Assembly (NCBI RefSeq): GCF_014842995.1
Contig: NZ_JACYXL010000012.1
Location: 18,548-82,547, forward strand
DNA: 64,000 bases
Origin: Rhodanobacter sp. 7MK24
Lineage (GTDB): Bacteria; Pseudomonadota; Gammaproteobacteria; Xanthomonadales; Rhodanobacteraceae
Reading direction: 5' to 3'
In this document: positions 8,559-17,171 of the stretch, piece by piece
Layout: each line of letters opens with the position of its first letter
Numbering within the stretch: the stretch's first letter is position 1
Translations under genes and position numbers: made by a program
The notes under the pieces: model-generated
Databases searched by the model: none
Told to the model about the DNA's origin: nothing
What the model saw: the letters and a program-made list of their open reading frames with translations, nothing else

Positions 8559-8936
8559 GGCTAAACTCCGCTTTTGGCGAAAGGAAGGCTCATTGTGCGC
8601 TGATCGCCACGCGCGGCGCGCCATGACTAATGGCGCAAGGCGGCTCCAGGCAATTGTGTACACAGTGTGAATAAAGGTAAAGTGCGGACGACGGCCAAAC
8701 AGGGGGCGCCGAGGAAAAACATGTACATGCCACTGACCCGCTTCGCAGTGGAACGCGAAGTACGAAGGGTTACAGGGATGCTTGTCGGGAAGAAGACGCC
8801 AGCGTTACAGGCGCCGCAACGTTCACCCGTATCAATACCTGCTTTGGTGTCGTGGTGCTCTGAAACGCACTCGCGCCGTGCCGACGAAGAGGCACGACGC
8901 GCGTTGCTCTGCGAAACCGGCTGACGCTAAGGCTCG
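8559..8936. other. Intergenic region, no gene seen
   Basis: 378 bases between two minus-strand genes. Presumably it carries the promoter of the exported methyltransferase-like gene. An open frame of 85 codons on the plus strand (8667-8924) has no ribosome site and unconvincing composition. No hairpin or repeat stands out. Confidence 0.5.
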
Positions 8937-9785
8937 TCACTGCGTCCGCGCGGTGGTGGATAGCTGTCGCGCTGTCAGCAGGTTGCGGATCACTCGCAGC
9001 TTCGCCTTGAGCTCGGCCTCGTTGGCCGGGCCCAGCCGCAGCATCAGCTTCTGCCCTGCCGACAGCGATTCCAGGGCGGGATCGACGTAGGTGTAGCGCC
9101 CGTTCGCAAGCTGCAGTGCAGGCGGCTGCGCCAGCGAAGGCGCGGCCAGCATGTCGTCTATGGCCGCGATCAGGCGGTCGTTGAAATAAGCCTTGGGATA
9201 GCCCAGTTCCCGGTACGCCTGCTGGAACAGCGGGTAGCTGTGCGCATACCACGTAACGAGTGCCTGTGAATCGGCGCGCCGTACGACCGCCATGTAAGGC
9301 GCATAGCGCCCGGTGTTGCGCGCGTCGGCGGCAAGGATTCCTTGCGTTTTTCCGGCCATGAACGCGCCCTGCGGGGTGCGCAGCGGCAGGATGGATGCGC
9401 TGCCCAGTTCGTGGCGCGGCAATGCGTCCACCGTGGCCACGATATGGTTCACGATCTGCTGCGGCAGCAACAGGTCCTTCAGCCGGTCGCCTCCGAGTGC
9501 CCGCAACGCCGAAGCCACGTTTGCGTCGCTGTCGTCCAGCGCAGGCAACGGCGCGGTGGAGGCGGAAGCAGGCACCGAGGCTTGCGCAATCGGATGATGG
9601 GTGCTGGCGGCCACGGCCGGCGATGCCGTATCCGCAGGCGCAGCCGCGGTGGATGCCGGAGCGGGAGCCGTATCCGGGCGCGTCGCTCGCCACGTGACGT
9701 AGGCAGCCACAGCAACGACGCACGCCGCCACTGTCACTGCCGGCACCCAGCGGCGCCCACCCGATCTGCGCTTGTACGCCACCAT
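8937..9785 (-). CDS. DUF3014 domain protein, single-pass inner membrane
   Basis: A 282-residue protein: a basic start (M-V-A-Y-K-R-R), one transmembrane helix at about 15-32, an alanine/proline/serine-rich linker to about residue 80, then a conserved domain starting L-D-D-S-D-A-N-V and containing I-V-N-H-I-V-A-T-V-D-A-L-P, Y-A-P-Y-M, Y-P-L-F-Q-Q-A-Y-R-E-L-G-Y-P and the Y-T-Y-V-D-P-A-L-E-S-L-S-A-G-Q-K block. That matches the DUF3014 family, whose function is not known. The domain should sit in the periplasm. The gene lies just upstream (in its direction) of nothing co-transcribed that I can see; the next gene downstream is 378 bp away. Confidence 0.8.
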   Translation of the reverse strand: MVAYKRRSGGRRWVPAVTVAACVVAVAAYVTWRATRPDTAPAPASTAAAPADTASPAVAASTHHPIAQASVPASASTAPLPALDDSDANVASALRALGGDRLKDLLLPQQIVNHIVATVDALPRHELGSASILPLRTPQGAFMAGKTQGILAADARNTGRYAPYMAVVRRADSQALVTWYAHSYPLFQQAYRELGYPKAYFNDRLIAAIDDMLAAPSLAQPPALQLANGRYTYVDPALESLSAGQKLMLRLGPANEAELKAKLRVIRNLLTARQLSTTARTQ

Positions 9786-9851
9786 TCACCTCCACGCTTC
9801 GCCTCAACAGGGGTTCGACTCGCGCACTGGCAAATCGTTCAGTGGCCCGGT

Positions 9852-10609
9852 TCAGACTTTCAGGCGATAGCCTGTCCTGAAAATCCACCACACCACGACC
9901 AGGCACAACGCGAGAAAACCCAGCGTAGCAGCGAGGCTGATCCCTACGCCCACGTCGGCCAGGTTGTAAAAGCTCCAGCGGAAACCCGAGATCAGGTACA
10001 CCACGGGGTTGAACAGCGTCACCTTCTGCCAGAACGGCGGCAACATGTGGATGGAATAGAAGCTGCCGCCCAAGAAAGTCAGCGGAGTGATCACCATCAG
10101 CGGCACCACCTGCAGCTTCTCGAAGTTGTCCGCCCAGATGCCGATGATGAAGCCGAGCAGGCTGAAGGTGACCGTGGTGAGCAGCAGGAAGGCCACCATC
10201 ACCAGCGGATGCGCGATGGAGTAGTCCACGAAGATGCGCGCCGTGGCAAGGATGATCAGGCCCACCATGATCGCCTTGGTAGCCGCCGCCCCCACGTAAC
10301 CCAGCACGATCTCCAGGAAGGACAACGGCGCGGAATGCACCTCGTAGATGGTGCCCACGAACTTGGGGAAGTAGATGCCGAAGGAAGCATTGGACACGCT
10401 CTGCATCAGCAGCGACAGCATCACCAGGCCGGGGATGATGAAGGCCGCGTAGCTGACGCCTTCCACGCTGGTGATGCGCGAGCCGATCGCCGAGCCGAAC
10501 ACCACGAAATACAGCGAAGTGGATACCACCGGCGAAGCGACGCTCTGCATCAAGGTGCGCCCAGTTCGGGCCATTTCGAAACGGTAGATCGCGCGGATGC
10601 CGTACCAGT

Positions 10610-10613
<4 letters not shown>
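9852..10613 (-). CDS. ABC-2 type transporter permease
   Basis: A 253-residue inner-membrane protein with six hydrophobic segments and the ABC-2 permease signature region near [12 protein letters not shown], then P-L-S-F-L-E-I and the [17 protein letters not shown] block, as in YadH/NodJ/DrrB-like permeases. It pairs with the ATPase upstream, overlapping its stop by 4 bp (ATGA), so the two are translationally coupled. Substrate not evident; drug or lipid export is usual for the group. The divergent MarR-type gene suggests inducible control, which is inference. Confidence 0.9.
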
Positions 10614-11560
<947 letters not shown>

Positions 11561-11677
11561 GCACGTCTCCTGTGTTCGCTGACCGCCAATGGCAGCCAAG
11601 GGCCTGAAATACTAAACCAATAAGTTCTGAAATCAACCGATTGATGTCGCGCAACTGCGAGCGCTTTCATAAATATG

Positions 11678-11688
11678 AAGTTTAACTT
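11678..11688. promoter_or_regulatory. Short palindrome in the ABC/MarR divergent promoter
   Basis: AAGTT (11678-11682), T, AACTT (11684-11688) is a perfect inverted repeat in an AT-rich stretch between the divergent ABC transporter and MarR-type genes. MarR dimers bind palindromes of this scale, but the site is short and could be chance. Confidence 0.3.
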
Positions 11689-11714
11689 TGCAGTTTTCCT
11701 GCCTATGCCCTACC

Positions 11715-12176
11715 ATGCGCGAGATGAAGATCGTCCGCCACGACCCGCGCACTGCCCAGGCCCAGGCCACCGCGCGCGAACTGCGCGCACTGGTCGGCAA
11801 GCTGAAACGCCAGCTGCGCGAAAAGGTGGGCATCGAAGGGCTCACGCTTTCGCAGGTCACCGTATTGATCCACCTGGAACGCCAGGGCAGCGCCACGGTC
11901 AGCGAACTGGCGCGCACCGAAAATGTCCGGCCGCAATCGATGGGCGCCACAGTGGCCGGCTTGCAGGCGCTGGCCCTGCTCGAGGGTACGGCAGACCCGG
12001 GCGACGGACGGCGCACCCTGCTCTCGCTGACCAAGCTGGCGCACGAAAAGATCCGCGCCATCCGGACAGCCCGCGAGGACTGGCTGTTCCATGCCATCCG
12101 CGAGCGCTTCAACGCCAACGAACAGGACGCCCTCGCACGCGGCGTCGAGCTGCTCAAGCGGTTGGCCGAAGGCTGA
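11715..12176 (+). CDS. MarR-family transcriptional regulator
   Basis: A 153-residue winged-helix protein. The core reads L-T-L-S-Q-V-T-V-L-I-H-L, then G-S-A-T-V-S-E-L-A-R-T-E-N-V-R-P-Q-S-M (recognition helix) and D-P-G-D-G-R-R-T-L-L-S-L-T, the MarR wing with the conserved D-x-R. MarR proteins are usually repressors released by small aromatic or drug-like ligands. Divergent from the ABC-2 transporter and 37 bp upstream of an isochorismatase-like gene, it may control both. ATG at 11724 is an alternative start three codons later; neither has a strong Shine-Dalgarno. Confidence 0.88.
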   Translation: MREMKIVRHDPRTAQAQATARELRALVGKLKRQLREKVGIEGLTLSQVTVLIHLERQGSATVSELARTENVRPQSMGATVAGLQALALLEGTADPGDGRRTLLSLTKLAHEKIRAIRTAREDWLFHAIRERFNANEQDALARGVELLKRLAEG

Positions 12177-12213
12177 GCCCCATTCCTCTTTCCACACGAC
12201 AAGGTTTCCCCCC

Positions 12214-12777
12214 ATGGCATTGACCACGCTCGATCCCAAGACCGCACTGATCGTCATCGACATCCAGAAAGGCATCGTGCAATTGCCTTGCGCCTATCCC
12301 ATGGCCGAGGTGATCGACCGCGTGGTTGAGATCACGCAAGCCTTCCGCAAGTACAACGCCCCCGTGGTGCTGGTGAACGTGGCCGGTGTCGCACCAGGCC
12401 GCAACGAACAGCCGAAGCGGATGGGCGACCTGCCGGCGGATTGGGCCGAGCTGGTGCCCGAGCTGGCGGTGCAGGCAAGCGACCACCGGGTCACCAAGCG
12501 CACCTGGGGCGCGTTCACGCACACCGACCTGCACGAACACCTGCAGGAGCACGGTGTGACGCAGGTGGTGATCGTGGGCGTGGCCACCAGCATCGGCGTG
12601 GAATCCACGGCACGCCAGGCTTCCGAACTCGGCTACAACGTCACGCTCGCCACCGACGCGATGAACGACCTCAATGCCGAGTCGCACACGAACAGCGTGA
12701 CGCGCATCTTCCCGCGGCTGGGCGAAACCGGCAGCACGGCCGAGATCATCGCCCTGCTCGCCAGCACGCACGGCTGA
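12214..12777 (+). CDS. Isochorismatase-family hydrolase lacking the catalytic cysteine
   Basis: A 187-residue protein with the isochorismatase-like fold: A-L-I-V-I-D-I-Q (Asp16), T-K-R-T-W-G-A-F (Lys95) and V-G-V-A-T-S-I-G-V-E-S-T-A-R followed by G-Y-N-V-T-L-A-T-D-A-M. In amidase members such as nicotinamidase a cysteine sits where Gly128 is here. True isochorismatases (PhzD type) also lack that cysteine and use the aspartate, so this may be a vinyl-ether hydrolase or an uncharacterised branch rather than an amidase. It is followed after 15 bp by a small membrane protein and an MFS exporter, probably one operon. Confidence 0.85.
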   Translation: MALTTLDPKTALIVIDIQKGIVQLPCAYPMAEVIDRVVEITQAFRKYNAPVVLVNVAGVAPGRNEQPKRMGDLPADWAELVPELAVQASDHRVTKRTWGAFTHTDLHEHLQEHGVTQVVIVGVATSIGVESTARQASELGYNVTLATDAMNDLNAESHTNSVTRIFPRLGETGSTAEIIALLASTHG

Positions 12778-12792
12778 ACCGAGGATCGTTCC

Positions 12793-13122
12793 ATGCCCTG
12801 GCTCCCTTTCCTGTCGTGGTTCTTCGGCGGCGCATTGCTCGCCAACGCCGTACCGCACGTGGTCAACGGTCTGACGGGGTGCGCGTTCCAGAGTCCCTTC
12901 GCTAAGCCACCCGGCGAAGGGCTCTCGTCCTCGACCACGAACGTGTGCTGGGGCTATCTGAATCTCGCGCTGGGCTATCTGCTGCTGGCGCACGTCGGCC
13001 ACTTCGACGTGCAGAGCATCCCTTGCGTGGGCACGGCGTTTGCGGGCGCGTTGCTGTTGAGCGTGTTGATGGCACGCCACTTCGGCCGCTTCCATGGCGG
13101 CAATGCACCGGAGCGCCGGTGA
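12793..13122 (+). CDS. Small membrane protein of unknown function
   Basis: 109 residues with three likely transmembrane segments (about 5-22, 50-68, 78-95) and a cysteine in the first loop. I do not recognise the family. Its stop codon overlaps the GTG start proposed for the MFS exporter (GTGA), and it starts 15 bp after the isochorismatase-like gene, so the three are likely co-transcribed. The residue pattern, with paired G-x-x-L-x-N and G-Y-L-N-L-A-L-G-Y motifs, looks like a real conserved protein. A role as helper of the exporter is only suggested by position. Confidence 0.7.
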   Translation: MPWLPFLSWFFGGALLANAVPHVVNGLTGCAFQSPFAKPPGEGLSSSTTNVCWGYLNLALGYLLLAHVGHFDVQSIPCVGTAFAGALLLSVLMARHFGRFHGGNAPERR

Positions 13123-14348
13123 GCGCGAACGGTTTCGGCATGTTCGGCTCGCTGCGCATCTGGAACTACCGCATGTGGGCCGGCGGCGCGCTGGTGTCCA
13201 ACGTCGGTACATGGATGCAGCGCGTGGCACAGGACTGGCTAGTGCTCACCATCCTTACCCACCGCAATGCCGGCGCGGTGGGCGTGGTCATGGCCCTGCA
13301 GTTCGGTCCGCAGCTGCTGCTGTTGCCGTGGAGCGGCTACGCCGCCGACCGGCTCGACCGCCGCAAGCTGCTGATCGGCACGCAGGCCGCACTCGGCCTG
13401 CTGGCTTTGGGCCTGGGCCTGGTGACAGTCACCGGTGTGGTCACGTTGTGGCAGGTCTATGTGTTCGCCTTCCTGCTCGGCTGCGTCTCCGCATTCGATG
13501 CGCCGGTGCGGCAAGTCTTCGTCAACGAGCTGGTGGGCGACGAATACCTTGCCAATGCCGTATCGCTCAACTCCACTTCGTTCAATGCCGCGCGCATGAT
13601 CGGGCCGGCCGTTGCCGGCCTGCTGATCGCCGCCGTGGGTTGCGGCTGGGTGTTCCTCATCAACGCCGCTTCGTTCGCGGGCGTGCTGGCCTCGCTGATG
13701 CTGCTGCGCGTAGACCAGTTGCACGACGGTGAACGCAGGTCGCGCAAGGTCGGCGGTATCGCGGAAGGCTTCCGTTACGTGTGGCAGCGGCCCGACCTGA
13801 TGGCCGTGCTGGTCATGTTGTTCCTGATCGGCACGTTCGGCCTCAACTTCCCGATCTTCATCTCGACCATGTCGCTCACCGCCTTCCACGGCGGCGCCGG
13901 ACAATACGGCCTGCTCACCTCGGCATTCGCAGTCGGATCGGTAGTGGGTGCGCTGTATTCCGCCTATCGCAGCCAACCGGGCATGTCCGTGCTCTGCGCG
14001 GGCGCGGCTGTGTTCGGCGTGGGCTGCATGCTGGCGGCGCTGGCGCCGAACGAAGGACTGTTCGCGGCGGCCTTGGTGCTGACCGGCCTCTCCGCATTGA
14101 TGTTCGCCACCGGCACCAACAGCCTGATGCAGCTCACCACGGCACCGGCCATGCGCGGCCGCGTGATGGCCCTGCGCATCGCCGTCGCCATGGGCGGCAC
14201 ACCGATCGGCGCGCCCATCGTCGGCTGGATCGCTGACCACTTCGGCCCACGTTGGGCACTCGGCGTTGGCGCGGCATCAGGCGTTGCCGCGATGCTGGTG
14301 GCGCTGCGCTACATGGCTGGCCCGCGGGGACGGCTGGCGGAAGCCTGA
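13119..14348 (+). CDS. MFS transporter (MFS_3, EntS-like exporter family)
   Basis: A 409-residue inner-membrane protein with about 12 transmembrane helices. The N-terminus reads S-L-R-I-W-N-Y-R-M-W-A-G-G-A-L-V-S-N-V-G-T-W-M-Q, followed by Q-D-W-L-V-L and the loop-2 motif G-Y-A-A-D-R-L-D-R-R-K, typical of the EntS/MFS_3 group of efflux proteins. Later: F-D-A-P-V-R-Q-V-F-V-N-E-L-V and N-A-V-S-L-N-S-T-S-F-N-A-A-R-M-I-G-P-A. GTG at 13119 is preferred (GGAG 5 bases upstream, overlapping the previous stop); ATG at 13140 is the alternative. Export substrate not evident. Confidence 0.88.
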   Translation: MSANGFGMFGSLRIWNYRMWAGGALVSNVGTWMQRVAQDWLVLTILTHRNAGAVGVVMALQFGPQLLLLPWSGYAADRLDRRKLLIGTQAALGLLALGLGLVTVTGVVTLWQVYVFAFLLGCVSAFDAPVRQVFVNELVGDEYLANAVSLNSTSFNAARMIGPAVAGLLIAAVGCGWVFLINAASFAGVLASLMLLRVDQLHDGERRSRKVGGIAEGFRYVWQRPDLMAVLVMLFLIGTFGLNFPIFISTMSLTAFHGGAGQYGLLTSAFAVGSVVGALYSAYRSQPGMSVLCAGAAVFGVGCMLAALAPNEGLFAAALVLTGLSALMFATGTNSLMQLTTAPAMRGRVMALRIAVAMGGTPIGAPIVGWIADHFGPRWALGVGAASGVAAMLVALRYMAGPRGRLAEA

Positions 14349-14366
14349 TCCCCAGTTATGCATAAG

Positions 14367-14425
14367 GCAACCTAAAAGTTGCATTTCTTCGAACGTGGCC
14401 GCAATATGCAACGACAAAGTTGCAT
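14367..14425. promoter_or_regulatory. Two tandem operator-like inverted repeats (ArsR/SRPBCC operon)
   Basis: Two copies of GCAAC-N6-GTTGC: 14367-14371/14378-14382 and 14407-14412 (inside ATGCAAC)/14419-14425 (GTTGCAT, a perfect 7-bp arm). Their centres are about 41 bp apart, near four helical turns, and the second ends 23 bp before the start codon. The same spacing and half-site in both copies argues for a dimeric regulator, most simply the ArsR-type protein encoded second in the operon. Confidence 0.65.
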
Positions 14426-14447
14426 TTATCCACTTCGGAGAATCTGT

Positions 14448-14909
14448 ATGAACGCGATCACCGACCGCATCGAGCGACAGATCCTGCTGCAGGCCACGCG
14501 CGACAAGGTCTGGCATGCGCTGGTCGATGCCGAAAGCTTTGGTGACTGGTTCGGCATGAGGCTGAAAGGCCAGCGCTTCGTCGCCGGCGAGACCACCAGC
14601 GGTCACCTCACCTATCCCGGCTACGAACACCTGCTGTGCGAATTGCAGGTAGAACGCGTCGAACCAAAGCACCTGTTTTCGTATCGATGGCATCCCTATG
14701 CCATCGACCCCAACGGCAACTATGCGCACGAACCGACCACGTTGGTGGAATTCGTGCTCGAGGACCACGCCGATGGCACCCTGCTGCGTCTGGTCGAATC
14801 CGGTTTCGACCATATCCCGCTGTCACGCCGCAGCGAGGCCTATCGCATGAACAGCGGCGGCTGGGACGCGCAGATGCAGAACATCCAGCGCTATCTGGAC
14901 GGGCGCTAA
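14448..14909 (+). CDS. SRPBCC (AHSA1-like) domain protein
   Basis: A 153-residue START/SRPBCC-fold protein: I-E-R-Q-I-L-L-Q-A-T-R-D-K-V-W-H-A-L at the N-terminus, F-G-D-W-F-G in the first helix-grip region, E-R-V-E-P-K-H-L-F-S-Y-R-W-H-P, L-V-E-F-V-L-E, and the long C-terminal helix containing G-G-W-D-A-Q-M. AHSA1-like proteins bind hydrophobic ligands or act as small stress-related enzymes; the ligand here is unknown. The start has GGAG 8 bases upstream. The ArsR gene follows after 5 bp, a common pairing though usually in the opposite order. Confidence 0.85.
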   Translation: MNAITDRIERQILLQATRDKVWHALVDAESFGDWFGMRLKGQRFVAGETTSGHLTYPGYEHLLCELQVERVEPKHLFSYRWHPYAIDPNGNYAHEPTTLVEFVLEDHADGTLLRLVESGFDHIPLSRRSEAYRMNSGGWDAQMQNIQRYLDGR

Positions 14910-14914
14910 GCACC

Positions 14915-15244
14915 ATGGCAAAGAAAAATCCCTGGCAGGACAGCGCACCGGTGTTCGCTGCGTTGGGCGATGCCACCCGGCTGAAACTGCTTGCCGCGCT
15001 GTGCGCCGGCGGTGCGCTGTCCATCGCGCAGCTCACCACCGGCACCGCGATCACCCGCCAGGCCGTCACCAAGCACTTGCTGGTGCTGGCCGAGGCCGGG
15101 CTGGTGCACGACAACTGGCAGGGACGCGAGCGACTGTGGGAACTGGAACCGTCACGACTGGACGAAGCGCGCCGCTCGCTGGATGCGATCGCTGCGCAAT
15201 GGGATCAGGCGCTTGCGCGCCTGAAACATTTTGTCGAACGCTAG
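14915..15244 (+). CDS. ArsR-family helix-turn-helix regulator
   Basis: A 109-residue winged-helix protein: V-F-A-A-L-G-D-A-T-R-L-K-L-L-A-A-L, then S-I-A-Q-L-T-T-G-T-A-I-T-R-Q-A-V-T-K-H-L (recognition helix), V-L-A-E-A-G-L-V-H and R-E-R-L-W-E-L-E. There are no cysteine metal sites, so it belongs to the non-metal ArsR group that commonly accompanies SRPBCC proteins. It is the second gene of the pair beginning at 14448 and probably binds the two repeats at 14367-14425 to control its own operon. Target binding is inference from position and symmetry. Confidence 0.87.
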   Translation: MAKKNPWQDSAPVFAALGDATRLKLLAALCAGGALSIAQLTTGTAITRQAVTKHLLVLAEAGLVHDNWQGRERLWELEPSRLDEARRSLDAIAAQWDQALARLKHFVER

Positions 15245-15572
15245 AGCCCGTTCTTGATCTTCCTATGGCCCACGCCGAAGCTGTTTGCGCGCAGATCTAA
15301 GGAAGAATGCAGGCAGGCAACACAGGGGAGAGTCCACGGATGGACTCGGCTTTGCGGAGCTTAAGAAGCGAACGCCCACCCACGGCCGAGCAATGACACA
15401 GGAATGCGGGCAAACAGATCTGGCCCGGTGAGTTGCCTCGCCATGGCCACCATGCGGCGGCACATGGCTTGACCTGCCAACCAGACAGGCGCTGCGCACG
15501 CGCGGCCACCTGGCGGCCACGGCAAGGCAACACGGATCATGGGAGATCGCGAACAGGCTCCTGGGCTTCGAA
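15245..15572. other. Intergenic region, no gene seen
   Basis: Holds one perfect inverted repeat, GAGTCCA (15330-15336) and TGGACTC (15341-15347), with a 4-nt loop and no T-tract. It could reduce read-through between the convergent genes on either side. No convincing open frame. Confidence 0.5.
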
Positions 15573-15935
15573 TCACGCCGCCTCGGGGCAATGCTCCATC
15601 ACCTGCCGCACCTCGCATTCGAGGTCCCAATCGTCGCCGTGCACCGCGAGGAAACGGCGGGTGATTTCCAGTGCCTCGTCCATCGAGGCGACCTGCAGCA
15701 TGGCGTAGCCGGCCACCACTTCCTTCGCCTCGGTGAAGGGGCCATCCATCACGGTCTGCCGGCCGCGCGACAGGCGCACGCGCTTGCCTTCGGCCGTGGG
15801 TTGCAGGCCGGCAGTGTCCAGCAGCGAGCCGGCCGCGCTCAGTTCGGTCATCAGCTTGCCCATGTCTTCCATCAGCTGCGCACTGGGTCGCTGACCGGCA
15901 CGCTCGTTGATTCGCACCATCGAAAGGAATCGCAT
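15573..15935 (-). CDS. YciI family protein with DGPF motif
   Basis: A 120-residue ferredoxin-like-fold protein. The hallmark D-G-P-F-T-E-A-K-E is present, preceded by M-R-F-L-S-M-V-R-I-N-E and followed by G-Y-A-M-L-Q-V-A-S-M-D-E-A-L-E. Such YCII/DGPF proteins are widespread, often beside ECF sigma factors, and their chemistry is largely unknown. No sigma factor is adjacent here. The ATG at 15935 gives the canonical N-terminus; a longer frame to 15968 adds 11 unlike residues. It is divergent from the DUF4405 gene, so the Fur box between them could affect both. Confidence 0.85.
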   Translation of the reverse strand: MRFLSMVRINERAGQRPSAQLMEDMGKLMTELSAAGSLLDTAGLQPTAEGKRVRLSRGRQTVMDGPFTEAKEVVAGYAMLQVASMDEALEITRRFLAVHGDDWDLECEVRQVMEHCPEAA

Positions 15936-16053
15936 CTTGTCTTCTCCATGTGGGTTTCGACACCGCACCAGAACGGTGTTCGCAGATGCGACGAATAACG
16001 TGGCGACGGTTCGACAAGCGCACGGGAGATCGCGCCAACCGCTTGCCTCAAAT

Positions 16054-16072
16054 GAGAATAAATATCATTATT
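16054..16072. promoter_or_regulatory. Fur box
   Basis: GAGAATAAATATCATTATT matches the 19-bp Fur consensus (GATAATGATAATCATTATC) at 14 positions by my count, including the whole ATCATTAT right half except one base. It sits 28 bp before the DUF4405 start in an otherwise GC-rich region. Fur with Fe(II) would repress the gene when iron is plentiful. Binding is inferred. Confidence 0.7.
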
Positions 16073-16099
16073 TAATGGTACTTCCCCGGGCAAATCGGA

Positions 16100-16624
16100 A
16101 TGCGCTTCAACGACTTCATGCACCGCTACGGCACGCCGCTCACCGCAGGCCTGTTCACCGTTTCCGCCGTCTCGGGCGTGGCCTTGTTCTTCCACTGGGC
16201 ACCGCGCAGCTTCCATGCCATGCACGAATGGCTGAGCGTGGTGCTGCTGGCACCGTTCGCTTTGCATCTGACGAAGAACTGGAAGCCGCTGCTGGCCTAT
16301 GCCAAGCGCAAGACCCTGCTGGTTCCGCTGGCGTTGTCGCTGGTCGCAGCGGTGCCATTCGCATTGACCGCGGGCAAGGGCCGCCCTGCCAATCCCGCCA
16401 CCCAGACCGTGACCCTGATGACACAAGCCAGCGTGGCCGACCTTGCCCCGGTGCTGCAGGCGACGCCGGACGAACTGCTGCGCCATCTGCAGCAGCAGGG
16501 CTACAAGGCGGGCTCGACCAAAGATTCGGTGGCCGCCATCGCCGCGGCTTCGCACGCCAACGCCAGTGACGTGCTGTACGCATTGCTGCCGGCGCGACGC
16601 GGCGGCAAACCCGCCGGCAACTAG
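16100..16624 (+). CDS. DUF4405 membrane protein, probably iron-regulated
   Basis: A 174-residue protein. The first 95 residues form a DUF4405-type module: R-Y-G-T-P-L-T-A-G-L-F-T-V-S-A-V-S-G-V-A-L-F-F-H-W (helix 1), H-A-M-H-E-W-L-S-V-V-L-L-A-P-F-A-L-H-L-T-K-N-W (helix 2), then a third helix near 73-91. The histidines resemble haem-ligand positions in cytochrome b-like relatives, but haem binding is not shown. The C-terminal 80 residues are soluble and periplasm-facing by prediction. A Fur box precedes the gene and an intrinsic terminator follows, so it looks monocistronic. A link to iron or haem supply is inference. Confidence 0.78.
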   Translation: MRFNDFMHRYGTPLTAGLFTVSAVSGVALFFHWAPRSFHAMHEWLSVVLLAPFALHLTKNWKPLLAYAKRKTLLVPLALSLVAAVPFALTAGKGRPANPATQTVTLMTQASVADLAPVLQATPDELLRHLQQQGYKAGSTKDSVAAIAAASHANASDVLYALLPARRGGKPAGN

Positions 16625-16650
16625 GCCACTCCTCGATCAAGCCCTGGGTC

Positions 16651-16678
16651 GCCCTGGCCAGCATGCGCCAGGGCTTTT
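16651..16678 (+). terminator. Intrinsic terminator after the DUF4405 gene
   Basis: GCCCTGGC (16651-16658) and GCCAGGGC (16667-16674) form an 8-bp stem with an 8-nt loop, followed at once by TTTT. It begins 26 bp after the stop codon. Confidence 0.8.
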
Positions 16679-16682
16679 CTAC

Positions 16683-16711
16683 TTGACATCATGTAAAAAA
16701 TATTGAACATT
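16683..16711 (+). promoter_or_regulatory. Promoter candidate for the membrane protein/XRE pair
   Basis: A perfect -35 TTGACA (16683-16688) is followed 17 bp later by AACATT (16706-16711), a weak -10. The stretch is unusually AT-rich for this genome and lies directly after the terminator and 31 bp before the start codon. Confidence 0.5.
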
Positions 16712-16742
16712 GAGTCTACAAAAGCGAACCCAAGAGGGATTT

Positions 16743-17171
16743 ATGTCATCGTTCGAAAAGCGCGCCTGGCTGGCCCTGTGGAGCCAGTGCCCGCCTTACC
16801 TCGTCTATTTCGTGGTCCAGGGCGTCTGGCCGAACTGGCTGACGACGTTTCTTGAGCGCATCGCCTGCCTTGCCGTCGTCGCCAGCGTGCATGCCATCGC
16901 CTATGTAACCGGTCTGCTGGTGATGAAGTGGCAGGAGCGCGCCGAGCCGTTGCTGCTGGACGAACGCGACCGCGCCATCGACGGGCGCGCCACCCGCACC
17001 GCCTATTTCGTGATGCTGGCCGGCATGATCGTGGTCGGCGTGGTGATGCCCTTCAGCGATACCGGCTGGAAGATCACCAACACCGCGCTGTTCGCCATCG
17101 TGCTGGCCGAAACGGTGCGCTATGCGCTGATCGTGACGGGCTACCGCCGGAGGCCGCGCCTTGCCCACTGA
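16743..17171 (+). CDS. Four-helix membrane protein (DUF2178-like)
   Basis: A 142-residue membrane protein with four predicted transmembrane helices (about 15-32, 40-62, 83-103, 110-130). A charged loop D-E-R-D-R-A-I-D-G-R-A-T-R-T-A-Y-F lies between helices 2 and 3; this D-E-R-x-x-x-I loop is typical of DUF2178-like proteins that travel with small XRE regulators. The start has AGAGGGA upstream. Its last three codons overlap the start of the XRE gene, implying coupled expression. Function is unknown; the pair resembles an integral-membrane sensor with a cognate cytoplasmic DNA-binding protein, but that is inference. Confidence 0.75.
   Translation: MSSFEKRAWLALWSQCPPYLVYFVVQGVWPNWLTTFLERIACLAVVASVHAIAYVTGLLVMKWQERAEPLLLDERDRAIDGRATRTAYFVMLAGMIVVGVVMPFSDTGWKITNTALFAIVLAETVRYALIVTGYRRRPRLAH

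Noticed and set aside
8667..8924. An 85-codon plus-strand gene
   Set aside because: No ribosome-binding site, unconvincing composition and no recognisable similarity.
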